Assembly (NCBI GenBank): GCA_905214615.1
Contig: CAJMMX010000015.1
Coordinates: forward strand, 1-36,389
DNA: 36,389 nucleotides
Direction: 5' to 3'
Source: an uncultured bacterium
GTDB lineage: Bacteria; Actinomycetota; Coriobacteriia; Coriobacteriales; Coriobacteriaceae
Shown: positions 22,657 through 31,822 of the stretch, piece by piece
Layout of the letters: every line of letters starts with the position of its first letter
How positions within the stretch are numbered: position 1 is the stretch's first letter
Program-made: the position numbers and the translations under genes
Notes under the pieces: model-generated
The model's database searches: none
What the model saw: only the letters and a program-made list of their open reading frames with translations
Told to the model about the DNA's origin: nothing

Positions 22657-24873
22657 TTACTTGTCGGTGCCCAGCTTGTGCGGCTTGAGAGCGAGCGCAT
22701 TGACGAGCGCGTCGGTGGCAGACTTGACGGCCGCCGGCTGCGGATCGTTGACGTGATCCTCGGGATGCACGGGCAGGTCCTTCTTGACTGCATCGTGGAT
22801 CAAGTAGAGGTACTCAGTCACGCCAGTGGTCGACAGGTGCGTGCCATCGCCATCGAACAGGTCGTTGCGATTGGCACTGTATCCGTACCAGTCGATAACG
22901 CGCACGTTCTTGTAGCGCGTAGCAGCGTTGGCGATGGCCTGGTTGGTAGAGCCAACCCACGGCTGCGGGCTGCGCGTGTTCACAAACACCACAATACGCT
23001 TATCTCCTGCATCGGTCATGATGGCGTCGATCTGGTCGTCGGTTACCAAGCCGTTGGTGCCCAGTGCAAAGACCACGATCTTGCCGGCAAGGTTCTGTTG
23101 GAGATAGCCCTCAAATGTCGCGCGGCCCGCATCGAACTGGCGGCCCTTTTCGGCATCGATGTGACTGTGGGGGAACACGCCGTCGAAGGAATCGACGGCG
23201 CGCAGCGACACGGAGTCACCGATCATCAACAGGTCGTAGGAGCCATCGGGGAAGCCGTCGTTGTCCTTGTCGGTGTCGTCGGCTGCCTGTTGGTCCGTTG
23301 GCGCGGTGTTTTTGGCTTCCTTGTTGAGGACTTCGGCGCCCTCACCGCTCAGTGCGGAGGTCTCCGGCACAAAGATCAGGCCGCCCAGCGCGATAACAAG
23401 CACGATGCCGCAAGTGGCGCACACGGGAATATGCGCGCGCACCCAGTTGGCGGGCGTGGTGGTGCCGTCGCGGAACTCGGATACGGTGCGCCCAAAGGCG
23501 CCCTTTCTAAACGGCGTCTCGATAAAGCGATATGAGCATTCGGCTACGGCGACCACCAACAACACCTGCAAAATGTACTGCCACCACGGCGTATCGTTGA
23601 TGTTGGCGACCGGGTTCATGAGCAACAGTAGCGGATAGTGCCACAGGTAGATGCTGTACGAGCGCTTGCCAACCCACACGAGCGGCTCGGCGGACAGTGC
23701 GCGGGCAACCATTCCCTGGGGCTGCACGCAGGCCGCGATGACCATGAGCGTGAGGATGGAGCATAACAGCGTGCCGCCGCGATACTGGAACGCGGTGTAG
23801 CCGTTGGTGAGCGCGACCATGGCGGCAAGGCCAACCAGACCCACGACGCCCAACACATCGATGGATGCAGGTGAGGACCAAAAACGCACGAGCGTACTCG
23901 GCTGAGTCGGGACGGTCTCGGCTGCGCCGTCGGTCGTAGCGTCATGCTTGCTTTCGGCGTTCTTGCCGTGCTTGGCGGCGCCAGCCAGGCGATTGAGCCC
24001 CAAACGATGAGCGAGACGCACCGGTGCCAGGTCGCAATCGGGGATAAAGGCCATCCAGGCGCCCAGCAGCAGCGAGAACACGCGGGTGTCGGTGCCGTAG
24101 TACACGCGGCTGGGGTCGGCGGCGGGGTTATAGAGCACCATCATGGCGATGGCGGAGACAGCAGCCAGGCCCAGAACCATGCGGCGCGTGTTGGGCTTGC
24201 TCATGTGCATGGATACCATAGCGAGCAGCAGCGGGGGCCAAACCAGGTAGAACTGTTCCTCGATGGCGAGCGACCAAAAGTGCGTAAGCGGCGAGGGATC
24301 GCCCAGGGCGTTGAAGTACGAGACGTCCTGCATAATCTGCCACCAGTTGTTAAAGAACAGCAGCGACGGCAGAATGTCGGGACGCATCTTGGTGAGCATC
24401 ACGTGGTTAAAGATGGTGCACAGCGCGCAGGTCACGAACACTACCGTTACCACGGCGGGGACCAGGCGACGGATGCGGCGAATCCAGAAGCTCTTAAGGT
24501 CGATGCGACCGGTCTTAGCGACTTCGTTGAGCAGCAAGCGCGTGATCAGATAGCCCGAAAGCACAAAGAAGATCGTGACGCCAAGCAGGCCGCCCTGAGC
24601 CCACGTGAGGTTGAGGTGATAGAGCACCACCGCGACGACGGCAAGCGTGCGCAGGCCGTCAAGGGCAGGGATGTAGCGGGACTTGGGGCGAGCAGGCGTC
24701 TGCTCCGCGGCGGGAGTGTTGGCGCGGCCCGCGTTGTTGGCAGAAGCGCGATGGGGGCTCGCGGTGCGTCGCGGCTCGTTGGCACGGCGCTCGCCCTTCA
24801 CGCGTTCGTGCGGCGCCGGCTCGTTGCCCGTGCGGCGTCGACCGCGCGAGCCCGATTGCGAGAATTGTTCCAT
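22657..24873 (-). CDS. OatA-like acyltransferase (AT3 membrane domain + SGNH domain)
   Basis: This 738-residue protein has a basic, disordered N-terminus (1-65), then an acyltransferase-3 domain of about ten helices starting with LDGLRTLAVVAVVLYH (catalytic H86). An extracytoplasmic SGNH domain (about 545-725) follows, with nucleophile S554 in IGDS and the D676-G-T-H679 pair. In OatA the membrane domain passes acyl groups across the membrane and the SGNH domain O-acetylates peptidoglycan or other wall glycans, giving lysozyme resistance. The exact acceptor here is unknown. The gene is monocistronic; a TACAAT box (minus strand, 24918-24913) about 40 nt before the ATG is a possible -10. Confidence 0.9.
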   Translation of the reverse strand: MEQFSQSGSRGRRRTGNEPAPHERVKGERRANEPRRTASPHRASANNAGRANTPAAEQTPARPKSRYIPALDGLRTLAVVAVVLYHLNLTWAQGGLLGVTIFFVLSGYLITRLLLNEVAKTGRIDLKSFWIRRIRRLVPAVVTVVFVTCALCTIFNHVMLTKMRPDILPSLLFFNNWWQIMQDVSYFNALGDPSPLTHFWSLAIEEQFYLVWPPLLLAMVSMHMSKPNTRRMVLGLAAVSAIAMMVLYNPAADPSRVYYGTDTRVFSLLLGAWMAFIPDCDLAPVRLAHRLGLNRLAGAAKHGKNAESKHDATTDGAAETVPTQPSTLVRFWSSPASIDVLGVVGLVGLAAMVALTNGYTAFQYRGGTLLCSILTLMVIAACVQPQGMVARALSAEPLVWVGKRSYSIYLWHYPLLLLMNPVANINDTPWWQYILQVLLVVAVAECSYRFIETPFRKGAFGRTVSEFRDGTTTPANWVRAHIPVCATCGIVLVIALGGLIFVPETSALSGEGAEVLNKEAKNTAPTDQQAADDTDKDNDGFPDGSYDLLMIGDSVSLRAVDSFDGVFPHSHIDAEKGRQFDAGRATFEGYLQQNLAGKIVVFALGTNGLVTDDQIDAIMTDAGDKRIVVFVNTRSPQPWVGSTNQAIANAATRYKNVRVIDWYGYSANRNDLFDGDGTHLSTTGVTEYLYLIHDAVKKDLPVHPEDHVNDPQPAAVKSATDALVNALALKPHKLGTDK

Positions 24874-25060
24874 AAAACATCATCCAATGACGAGAATAAT
24901 CAGCACGTATTCATTGTAGCTGCCTACCCCTGTGAATGCTTGCTGCTGGCGCAAGCTCAAGCGCGCGTCCACATCAAAGTGGACTAAAGTTATAGGGGGT
25001 GCGAGAGTGCACAATCGTTGGTCGACGGTGGGCGCAAAGCCTGAAGACGAGGAGGTTTCC

Positions 25061-26056
25061 ATGGCGGATCACAGCATCGTTGCGGTGTTCGGCAGCATGA
25101 ACATGGACCTTTCGGTGGCGTGCGAGCGCATGCCGCGCGCGGGCGAGACCGTCGGTGGCAGCGGTTTTATCACCAACGCCGGCGGTAAGGGAGCCAATCA
25201 GGCCGTTGCCGCTGCGCGCATGGGTGCGCGCACGTGCATGATTGGCGCTGTTGGGCGCGATACCTTTGGCGATGCGCTTGTGACAGGGCTCCAGGATGCC
25301 GGCGTGGGCGTTGAGTTTGTGGCGCGTCGCGATGACGTGGAGACCGGTACCGCGACTATCATTCGCTGTGAGAGCGACAACCGCATCGTGCTGTCGCCGG
25401 GCGCCAACCATGCGCTTGCGGGCGAGGACGTTGCCCGCGCACTGAGGCGCTTGGTGGCCGACGAGCTCGACGGCGATGCCAGCGAGATTGCCCCGGCTGC
25501 TGGCGGCGTCTTTATCGCCCAGGGCGAATGTGACCTTGCGGCGACGGCCGGGGCGCTTGCTTGCGCTCACGAGCTGGGGTTCTATACGATCTTTAATCCG
25601 GCGCCCGCCTGCGACCTGCCGGCAGGAGCGTGGCCAGCGGTCGACCTGGTCTGCCCCAACGAGACCGAGTGCCAGGTGCTGACGGGCATTCTGCCCACGG
25701 ATGATGCGAGTTGCGTCGCCGCGCTCAATGCGCTGCTCGACAAGGGCGCCGGGGCTGCGGTCATCACGTTGGGCGGCGCCGGCTCGGTTACGCTCGGCGA
25801 TGGCGGTGAGCCGCTGCGCATGCCGGCGCTTTCGAGCGCGGTGGTCGATACGACGGCCGCGGGCGATACGTTTATCGGCGCGTTGGCGGCGGCTCGTCTG
25901 GAGGGCCTGCCGCTCTTTGAGTGCATGGCGGCGGGTGCTCGCGCCTCGGCGGTGACGGTGTCGCGCCTGGGCGCTCAGCAATCAATTCCCACGCGTACGG
26001 AAGTCGAGCACAAGTTTGGGTCGGACGATTTAGTACAAGGCGGAGAAGCGGAGTAG
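25061..26056 (+). CDS. rbsK: Ribokinase (PfkB family)
   Basis: This 331-residue protein has the ribokinase opening GSMNMDLSV (11-19), the Gly-rich substrate loop NAGGKGANQA (39-48), and the C-terminal PfkB signature DTTAAGDTF with catalytic base D269. It should phosphorylate ribose to ribose 5-phosphate in the cytoplasm. The usual DTTGAGD motif has Ala for the first Gly, a conservative change. GGAGG lies 5 nt before the ATG at 25061; longer in-frame starts upstream have no ribosome site. The nucleoside hydrolase follows after 4 nt, so ribose freed from nucleosides would be its substrate. Confidence 0.88.
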   Translation: MADHSIVAVFGSMNMDLSVACERMPRAGETVGGSGFITNAGGKGANQAVAAARMGARTCMIGAVGRDTFGDALVTGLQDAGVGVEFVARRDDVETGTATIIRCESDNRIVLSPGANHALAGEDVARALRRLVADELDGDASEIAPAAGGVFIAQGECDLAATAGALACAHELGFYTIFNPAPACDLPAGAWPAVDLVCPNETECQVLTGILPTDDASCVAALNALLDKGAGAAVITLGGAGSVTLGDGGEPLRMPALSSAVVDTTAAGDTFIGALAAARLEGLPLFECMAAGARASAVTVSRLGAQQSIPTRTEVEHKFGSDDLVQGGEAE

Positions 26057-26060
26057 AACA

Positions 26061-27035
26061 ATGGCAACCAAGAAGCTGATCCTTGATCTGGATATGGGTG
26101 TGGACGATGCGATGGCGCTCGCCTATGCCATCGCAAGCCCCGAGGTGGAGCTCGTCGGCATCACCACGTGCTTTGGCAACGTGCGCGTCGAGCAGTCGGC
26201 GCACAACTGCTTGGCGGTGCTCGACCTGTTGGGTCGTCCCGAGGTGCCGGTGTACCTGGGCGCCGATCGTCCCATGAAGGCGACCGAACCCTACACGCCG
26301 CCGGCGTCCACCACGCTTATCCACGGCAAGAACGGTATTGGCGGCGCAAGCGTGCCCGCTTCGCCGTACGAGCCGGTGGGCGCGACGTCGGCCGATGGCA
26401 ATGCGGCGGTCGATTACCTGATTGATGCCGCGCGTACCTATGGCCCCGATTTGATCTACGTGGCGACCGGCCCGCTCTCCAATCTGTCGCTCGCCCTGGA
26501 GCGTGATGCGGCGGCGATGATGTCTATCGGTCGCGTGGTCGTGATGGGCGGTGCGCTTACCGTGCCCGGCAACGTGAGCGCGGGCGCCGAGGCCAACATG
26601 GCGGGCGACCCCGAGGCTGCCGACGCCGTGTTGCGCTCGGGCCGCAAGCTCACCATGGTGGGCTTGGATGTGACGCACCGCGTGGTGCTCACACGTCGCG
26701 ACGTTGCCGGCTGGACGGGCTCGGGCACTATGGCTGGCTGCGCGTTTGCGAGCATGGTCGAGCACTATATCGGTTCGTACGAAATGAACGCGCCCTACCT
26801 GGGCGGCTGCGCGCTGCACGATCCGCTGGCGGTTGCCGTGGCGATTGATCCCACGCTCGTGGGTGCGCTCGGCTGCAATCTTCGTGTCGACCTGCTGGGC
26901 GAGTACCGCGGCCGCACTATCTGTGATGAGCACCGTCTGTCCGATCCGGATAAGAGCGCGCTCGTGGCGCTCACCGTGGACGCCCCACGTTTCCTCGCGG
27001 AGTTTAAGGCACGCATGGCTCGCATCCTTGGCTAA
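26061..27035 (+). CDS. Nucleoside hydrolase (inosine-uridine preferring type)
   Basis: This 324-residue protein belongs to the Ca2+-dependent N-ribohydrolase family, which splits nucleosides into base and ribose. The N-terminal Asp cluster is DLDMGVDDA (D9, D11, D15, D16), in place of the usual DTDPGxDDA. The second metal/active-site region is LHDPLAV (H253, D254). VMGGAL (about 159-164) is also typical. It is coupled to ribokinase (4-nt gap), forming a nucleoside-salvage pair. Whether it prefers purine or pyrimidine nucleosides cannot be read from the sequence. Confidence 0.9.
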   Translation: MATKKLILDLDMGVDDAMALAYAIASPEVELVGITTCFGNVRVEQSAHNCLAVLDLLGRPEVPVYLGADRPMKATEPYTPPASTTLIHGKNGIGGASVPASPYEPVGATSADGNAAVDYLIDAARTYGPDLIYVATGPLSNLSLALERDAAAMMSIGRVVVMGGALTVPGNVSAGAEANMAGDPEAADAVLRSGRKLTMVGLDVTHRVVLTRRDVAGWTGSGTMAGCAFASMVEHYIGSYEMNAPYLGGCALHDPLAVAVAIDPTLVGALGCNLRVDLLGEYRGRTICDEHRLSDPDKSALVALTVDAPRFLAEFKARMARILG

Positions 27036-27109
27036 ACGGTTTCTGTGCCCCGATCCAGATTAGCTACCGAGTAAATACGCCCGTTGGGGGAATAGTCGCG
27101 TCGCTTCGC

Positions 27110-27136
27110 TTGACAACAGGCTAAACTAGCTATTAA
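27110..27136 (+). promoter_or_regulatory. Promoter of the lacI-type gene
   Basis: TTGACA (27110-27115) and TATTAA (27131-27136) are separated by 15 bp, slightly short. The region carries CTAAAC (27121-27126) within the spacer and GTTTAG boxes at 27151-27156 and 27172-27177, which would allow autoregulation. Confidence 0.5.
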
Positions 27137-27238
27137 ACATTTACTATTCTGTTTAGATTGAATTTGCGGTCGTTTAGTTGTCGAGTCACGGGGCGGTCAG
27201 GCCACGATGCTCCGCCACGACCGTTGCTAGGGGGAACA

Positions 27239-28249
27239 ATGGCCAAAGCAAGTGTTCGCGAAATCAGCCGCATCACCGGTTTTTCGCCTGCGACCGTGTC
27301 CAACGCGCTCAACCGCAAGCGCAGCGTGAGCGAGGAGACCGCCAAAGTCATCCTGGAGTGCGCGCAGTCGCTCGGCTATCAGCAGTCGACGCAGCTCGAG
27401 AGCATCCAGTTTGTGCTCGCGCGCAAGACGGGCGCCATCCTGGACGAGAGCACCTTCCATCCCGCGGTTATTGAGGGCGTGGAGCGCCAGGCGCGTCGCC
27501 ACGGCATGAGCACGAGCTTTGTCTCGCTCGACTTTAGCGACCTGGACGCCGTGCGTCCGCAGGTCGAGGGCCTGATCGCCGACCCGTCTGCCGCCATCGT
27601 GCTGATGGGTACCGAGCTGGGTGAGGAAGATTACGCCCTGTTCGCCAACGCTGCCGCCCACCTGATCGTGCTCGACGGCTGGAGCGACCGCCAGTACTTT
27701 GATGCCGTAGTCATTGCCAATACCGATTCGGTGCTGCGCGCCGTGGACTACCTTATCGAGAAGGGTCACAGGCAAATCGGCTATCTGGCAGGCGATCTTC
27801 GTATCCGCAACTTTAAGGATCGCGAGCGCGGCTATCGCCAAGCGCTTGAGGATGCGGACCTCGAGGCCAATCCGGCATGGCACGTCACGCTGGGCACCAC
27901 GCTCGAAGGTGCCTATCGCGATATGGGTGCATGGCTCGACAGCGTCTCACGCGACGACCTGCCGACGGCTTTCTTTGCCGAGAACGACGTGCTCGCCGTG
28001 GGTGCCATGCGCGCGTTCAACGAGCACGGCATTCGCGTGCCCGAGGATGTCTCGATCATCGGCTTTGACGACCTATCTCTGGGCGCCTTCTCCAACCCGC
28101 CACTCACCACGGTGCATGTTCCCAAACACGAGGTGGGCGAGATCGCGGTGCGCCGTCTGGTGGGTAACATCCGCAATCCCAAGAGCTATACCTGCAAAAC
28201 GGCCGTGTCGACCTATTTTGTCGAGCGCCAGAGCGTGCGCGAAATCTAG
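27239..28249 (+). CDS. LacI-family transcriptional regulator
   Basis: This 336-residue protein has an N-terminal LacI HTH (REISRITGFSPATVSNALN, about 6-25, then SEETAKVILECAQSLGY) and a periplasmic-binding-protein-like sugar-sensing domain (about 60-330, including FFAENDVLAVGAMRAFNEHGIRVPEDVSIIGFDD). AGGGGGAA precedes the ATG at 27239. It has its own promoter and a strong terminator, and lies directly upstream of the sugar isomerase operon, which it probably represses. The effector is presumably the sugar handled by that operon or a metabolite of it. Confidence 0.93.
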   Translation: MAKASVREISRITGFSPATVSNALNRKRSVSEETAKVILECAQSLGYQQSTQLESIQFVLARKTGAILDESTFHPAVIEGVERQARRHGMSTSFVSLDFSDLDAVRPQVEGLIADPSAAIVLMGTELGEEDYALFANAAAHLIVLDGWSDRQYFDAVVIANTDSVLRAVDYLIEKGHRQIGYLAGDLRIRNFKDRERGYRQALEDADLEANPAWHVTLGTTLEGAYRDMGAWLDSVSRDDLPTAFFAENDVLAVGAMRAFNEHGIRVPEDVSIIGFDDLSLGAFSNPPLTTVHVPKHEVGEIAVRRLVGNIRNPKSYTCKTAVSTYFVERQSVREI

Positions 28250-28314
28250 GCGGAGACGGCATTGCCTGCAGCGTGCCAAAGCTCGCTAGGGCAGTTAACA
28301 TAGTGCCATTCAGA

Positions 28315-28340
28315 AGAGGATCCTTCGGGGTCCTCTTTTT
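28315..28340 (+). terminator. Terminator after the lacI-type gene, with UUCG tetraloop
   Basis: The stem AGAGGATCC / GGGTCCTCT (28315-28323 with 28328-28336) is closed by a C(TTCG)G tetraloop, an exceptionally stable RNA loop, and followed by TTTTT. Confidence 0.9.
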
Positions 28341-28362
28341 GTTTCCCTTGTATGTTCAGTTT

Positions 28363-28479
28363 GTTTACATACCGTTTAGGCTGATTTCTCTACCGTTTAC
28401 GAGACTTTCGCGCTAAACTTTTAAACAAAAGAGTAAAACATTTAGTAAACAGAACAAAACGAAACATGCGTCTGTTTAC
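28363..28479. promoter_or_regulatory. Cluster of GTTTA(C/G) operator-like boxes before the isomerase operon
   Basis: Six hexamers lie in 117 bp: GTTTAC 28363-28368, GTTTAG 28374-28379, GTTTAC 28395-28400, CTAAAC 28413-28418, GTAAAC 28445-28450, GTTTAC 28474-28479. The last two form a perfect 9-bp inverted repeat AGTAAACAG / CTGTTTACT (28444-28452, 28472-28480). A related AAACATTTA segment occurs both here (28437-28444 area) and upstream of lacI (27137-27145). A weak promoter (TTTACG 28396-28401, TTTTAA 28419-28424, 17 bp) lies within the cluster. Binding by the adjacent LacI protein is inference. Confidence 0.45.
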
Positions 28480-28506
28480 TGAGCATGTGACTAGGGGAGG
28501 ACGTAC

Positions 28507-29907
28507 ATGGACAAGATCAAGCTCGGCTTTGTGCCCACGCGCCGCAGTATCTTTAGCGCGCCGGACGCGATCAAGTATCGCGGTCTGACGGCTGATCGCC
28601 TGCGCGAGATCGGCGTCGAGATTGTGGATATCGACGACATCAACGACGAGGGCCTGCTGTTCGACGACAGCCATATCGAGCCTATCGTCAAAAAGTTCCG
28701 CGCCGAGGGCGTCGACGGCATCATGCTGTGCCACGCCAACTTTGGTACCGAGTATGTCTGCGCCCGCCTTGCCCGCGAGCTCGGCTTGCCCGTGCTGCTG
28801 TGGGGCCCGCGCGACGAGCGCCCCGAGCCCGACGGCACCCGTCTGCGCGATAGCCAGTGCGGCCTGTTCGCCACCGGCAAGGTCCTGCGCCGCTTCCAGG
28901 TTCCCTTCACCTACATGACCAACTGCCGTCTGACCGATCCCGAGTTCGAGCGCGGCGTCTGGGACTTTTTGGCCGTGTGCAACGTGGTCAAGACCTTCGA
29001 GCACACCCGCATCCTGCAGATGGCCACCCGTCCGTTCGATTTCTGGTCGACCATGTGCAACGAGGGCGAGCTGCTTGAGAAGTTCAACATCCAGCTTTCG
29101 CCCATCCCCATGACCGAGCTTGTCCAGGCCGTGCGCGACGCCCAGGCTGACGAGCAGGCCATGGCAGCCATGCTCGCCCACATTGGTGACAGCTTTGAGA
29201 TCTGCATCCCCGAGGACAAGGTTCCTGCGGTCGCAGGACTCGCCATTGCCATGAAGCGCCTGGTCGAGAAGTACGGCTGCAACGCCGGCGCCATCCAGTG
29301 CTGGAACGCCCTGCAGGACGAGTTGGGCATTATGCCCTGCGCCGCCAACGCAATCCTCAACGAGATGGGCATCCCCATCGTCTGCGAGACCGACATCCAT
29401 GGCGCTATCACCGCGCTGATGGTCGAGGCCGCCGACCTGGGCCGTCACCGCGGCATGTTCGCCGACTGGACCGTGCGTCATCCCGATAACGAGAACGGCG
29501 AGCTGCTGCAGCACTGCGGCCCCTGGCCCTGCAGCTGCGCGGCCGTCAAGCCCAAGCTCACCTATCCGCTGGCCTTCGATCACCCCGGCGCGCTGACGGC
29601 CGAGGCCAAGCACGGCGACCTCACCCTTGCCCGCTTTGACGGCGACAACGGCGAGTACTCGCTGCTGCTGGGCAACGCCCGCGGCATCGACGGCCCGGCC
29701 GGCATGGGCACCTACCTGTGGGTCGAGGTCGACAACCTCAAGCGCCTCGAGGCCAAGATCGTCGAGGGTCCCTACATCCACCACTGCGTCGCCATTCACG
29801 CCAACGTGGTGCCGGTGCTCTACGAGGCGTGCAAGTACATCGGCATTGTCCCCGACCTGTACGACCCCATCGAAGAAGACGTCAAAGCTTACCTGCGAGG
29901 AGAGTAG
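28507..29907 (+). CDS. L-fucose/L-arabinose isomerase-family sugar isomerase
   Basis: This 466-residue protein belongs to the FucI/AraA-like superfamily, which interconverts aldoses and ketoses with a bound Mn2+ or Mg2+. Visible family features are the N-terminal Rossmann-like part (MDKIKLGFVPTRR, then DGIMLCHANFGTE), the metal-site region with ETDIHG (E294, D296, H298), and C-terminal HCGPWPCS and HHC segments. It is shorter than classical FucI (about 590). The operon continues with a two-subunit transketolase and an FGGY kinase, so the ketose product should be phosphorylated and then split by transketolase. The actual sugar is not determined. GGGGAGGACG precedes the ATG. Confidence 0.82.
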   Translation: MDKIKLGFVPTRRSIFSAPDAIKYRGLTADRLREIGVEIVDIDDINDEGLLFDDSHIEPIVKKFRAEGVDGIMLCHANFGTEYVCARLARELGLPVLLWGPRDERPEPDGTRLRDSQCGLFATGKVLRRFQVPFTYMTNCRLTDPEFERGVWDFLAVCNVVKTFEHTRILQMATRPFDFWSTMCNEGELLEKFNIQLSPIPMTELVQAVRDAQADEQAMAAMLAHIGDSFEICIPEDKVPAVAGLAIAMKRLVEKYGCNAGAIQCWNALQDELGIMPCAANAILNEMGIPIVCETDIHGAITALMVEAADLGRHRGMFADWTVRHPDNENGELLQHCGPWPCSCAAVKPKLTYPLAFDHPGALTAEAKHGDLTLARFDGDNGEYSLLLGNARGIDGPAGMGTYLWVEVDNLKRLEAKIVEGPYIHHCVAIHANVVPVLYEACKYIGIVPDLYDPIEEDVKAYLRGE

Positions 29908-29909
29908 AA

Positions 29910-30746
29910 ATGGCAACTATCGAAGAGCTTGAGTCCCTGCGTTGGGACCTTCGACGCGATTGCGTCGATATCATCATGGCTGGCGCCGGCGGGCACATCG
30001 GCGGCGACATGTCGGTCATCGATGCGCTGATGACCCTCTACGCCAACCACCTCAACATTTCGCCCGAGACCGTCGACAATCCCAACCGCGATCGCTTCGT
30101 GCTCTCCAAGGGCCACGCCATGGAGGCCTACTACGCGGTGCTCTGCCACGAGGGCTATCTTGACCTTGATGACGTCAAGGCCCGCTTCTCCAAGTTCGGC
30201 AGCCCCTACATCGGCCACCCCAACAACAAGCTCAAGGGCATCGAGATGAACTCGGGCTCGTTGGGTCACGGTCTGCCCGTGGCTGTGGGCATGGCACTTG
30301 CCGGCAAGATGGATGGCCGCGGCTACCGCGTCTACACCATCATGGGCGACGGCGAGCTTGCCGAGGGCTCGGTCTGGGAGGGCGCCATGAGCGGCGGCAA
30401 TTACCAGCTCGATAACCTGTGCGCGCTCGTGGACCGCAACCGCCTGCAGATCAGCGGCAGCACCGAGGACGTCATGAAGCAGGATTCGCAGGAGGAGCGC
30501 TGGGCCGCCTTCGGTTGGAACGTGCTGTCCATTCCGGGCAACGACGTCCAGGCCATCGATGCCGCGCTGACGCTGGCCGCCGAGACCAAGGGTAAGCCCA
30601 CGGTCATCATCCTCAACACAGTGAAGGGCTACGGCTCGCCGGTTATGGAGGACAAGGCCGCCTGGCATCATCACCTGCCCAACGATGAGGAATATGCCCA
30701 GATCATCGCCGATTTCGCTGCCCATAAGGAGGCCATCAATGGCTAA
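29910..30746 (+). CDS. Transketolase N-terminal (TPP-binding) subunit
   Basis: This 278-residue protein is the first half of a split transketolase. It carries SKGHA (66-70), GHPNN (102-106), SGSLGHGLPVAVGMAL (115-130) and the TPP/metal motif GDGELAEGSVWEGA (D147) through N177. It binds thiamine diphosphate together with the C-terminal subunit. The ATG at 29910 is preceded by AGGAGAG and lies 2 nt after the isomerase stop. Split transketolases inside sugar operons usually serve one specific catabolic route rather than the general pentose phosphate pathway. Confidence 0.92.
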   Translation: MATIEELESLRWDLRRDCVDIIMAGAGGHIGGDMSVIDALMTLYANHLNISPETVDNPNRDRFVLSKGHAMEAYYAVLCHEGYLDLDDVKARFSKFGSPYIGHPNNKLKGIEMNSGSLGHGLPVAVGMALAGKMDGRGYRVYTIMGDGELAEGSVWEGAMSGGNYQLDNLCALVDRNRLQISGSTEDVMKQDSQEERWAAFGWNVLSIPGNDVQAIDAALTLAAETKGKPTVIILNTVKGYGSPVMEDKAAWHHHLPNDEEYAQIIADFAAHKEAING

Positions 30747-31680
30747 CAAGATCGCCAACCGCAAGGCTATCTGCGACACGCTGCTCGAGGCCGCCGCAAC
30801 CGATAAAGACATCGTCGTCCTGTGCTCCGACTCCCGCGGCTCTGCATCGCTCACGCCGTTCTTTGACCAGTATCCCCAGCAGTCCGTTGAGGTCGGCATT
30901 GCCGAGCAGGACCTGGTGAGCATCGCCGCCGGCATGGCCTCGTGCGGCAAGAAGGCCTGGGCCGCCTCGCCGGCGTCCTTTGTGACCACGCGCTCGTATG
31001 AGCAGTGCAAGGTCGACGTTTCGTACTCCAACACCAACGTCAAGCTCATCGGCATCTCGGGCGGCGTGTCCTACGGCGCCTTAGGCATGAGCCATCACTC
31101 CGCGCAGGATATCGCCGCCATGAGCGCGATTCCCAACATGCGTGTGTATCTGCCGAGCGATCGCTTCCAGACCGCCGAGCTCGTGCGTGCCCTGGTCGCC
31201 GACAACAAGCCGGCCTACATCCGCGTGGGCCGCAACCCGGTGGAGGACGTGTACACCGAGGACGAGTGCCCGTTCCAGATGGATCGCGCCACCTGGGTGC
31301 GCCGCGGCACCGATGTGACGATCGTCGCTACCGGTGAGATGGTCCGCCACGCCGTGGACGCCGCCGATCTGCTGGCCGAGCAGGGCATCTCGGCAACGGT
31401 GCTCGATATGTACTGCGTCAAGCCGCTCGACGCCGAGGCCGTGATCGAGGCCGCCGGTGCCACGCGCGCCGTCGTGACCGTCGAGGAGCACAGTCCCTTC
31501 GGTGGCCTGGGTTCCATGGTCGCGCAGGTCGTAGGTGAGCACTGCCCGCGTCCGGTCAAGTGCCTGAGCCTGCCCGATGCGCCGGTCATCACCGGTACGA
31601 GCCCCGAGGTCTTTGCGCACTACGGCCTGACGGGCGAGGGAATCGCCAAGACGGTCGTCGAGTTCCTTCCCGCAGAGTAA
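30739..31680 (+). CDS. Transketolase C-terminal subunit
   Basis: This 313-residue protein has the transketolase pyrimidine-binding domain with the catalytic Glu (E56) in VGIAEQDLVSIAAG, plus the C-terminal domain (VTVEEHSPFGGLGSMVAQ). It overlaps the N-terminal subunit by 8 nt, with AAGGAGG inside the upstream gene, so the two are made in equal amounts. Together they transfer a two-carbon unit from a ketose phosphate to an aldose phosphate. The operon then passes a GGGGACAGG hairpin before the kinase gene. Confidence 0.92.
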   Translation: MANKIANRKAICDTLLEAAATDKDIVVLCSDSRGSASLTPFFDQYPQQSVEVGIAEQDLVSIAAGMASCGKKAWAASPASFVTTRSYEQCKVDVSYSNTNVKLIGISGGVSYGALGMSHHSAQDIAAMSAIPNMRVYLPSDRFQTAELVRALVADNKPAYIRVGRNPVEDVYTEDECPFQMDRATWVRRGTDVTIVATGEMVRHAVDAADLLAEQGISATVLDMYCVKPLDAEAVIEAAGATRAVVTVEEHSPFGGLGSMVAQVVGEHCPRPVKCLSLPDAPVITGTSPEVFAHYGLTGEGIAKTVVEFLPAE

Positions 31681-31710
31681 TTGGTGCATCGGGGACAGGT
31701 TTGCACCAAT
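31680..31710. repeat. GGGGACAGG-type hairpin inside the operon
   Basis: ATTGGTGC (31680-31687) pairs with GCACCAAT (31703-31710) around a loop containing CGGGGACAGG. It starts at the last base of the transketolase stop codon and is followed by only a weak T stretch, so it may partly terminate or process the transcript between transketolase and kinase. Confidence 0.7.
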
Positions 31711-31822
31711 CCTTTTAGGTTGAATTTTGAGCAGGCCGGCTGCGCTCTCATGAGCCGGTCGGCCACTCGCTCCTTGTCCGTCGGGTTTTAGTTTTGAATC
31801 GACGGGGGAGACAGGAGAGTAC

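Noticed and set aside
31680..31822. Separate operon boundary that would disconnect the FGGY kinase from transketolase
   Set aside because: The hairpin lacks a proper T-run and no convincing promoter follows, so I keep the kinase in the operon, with reduced expression possible.
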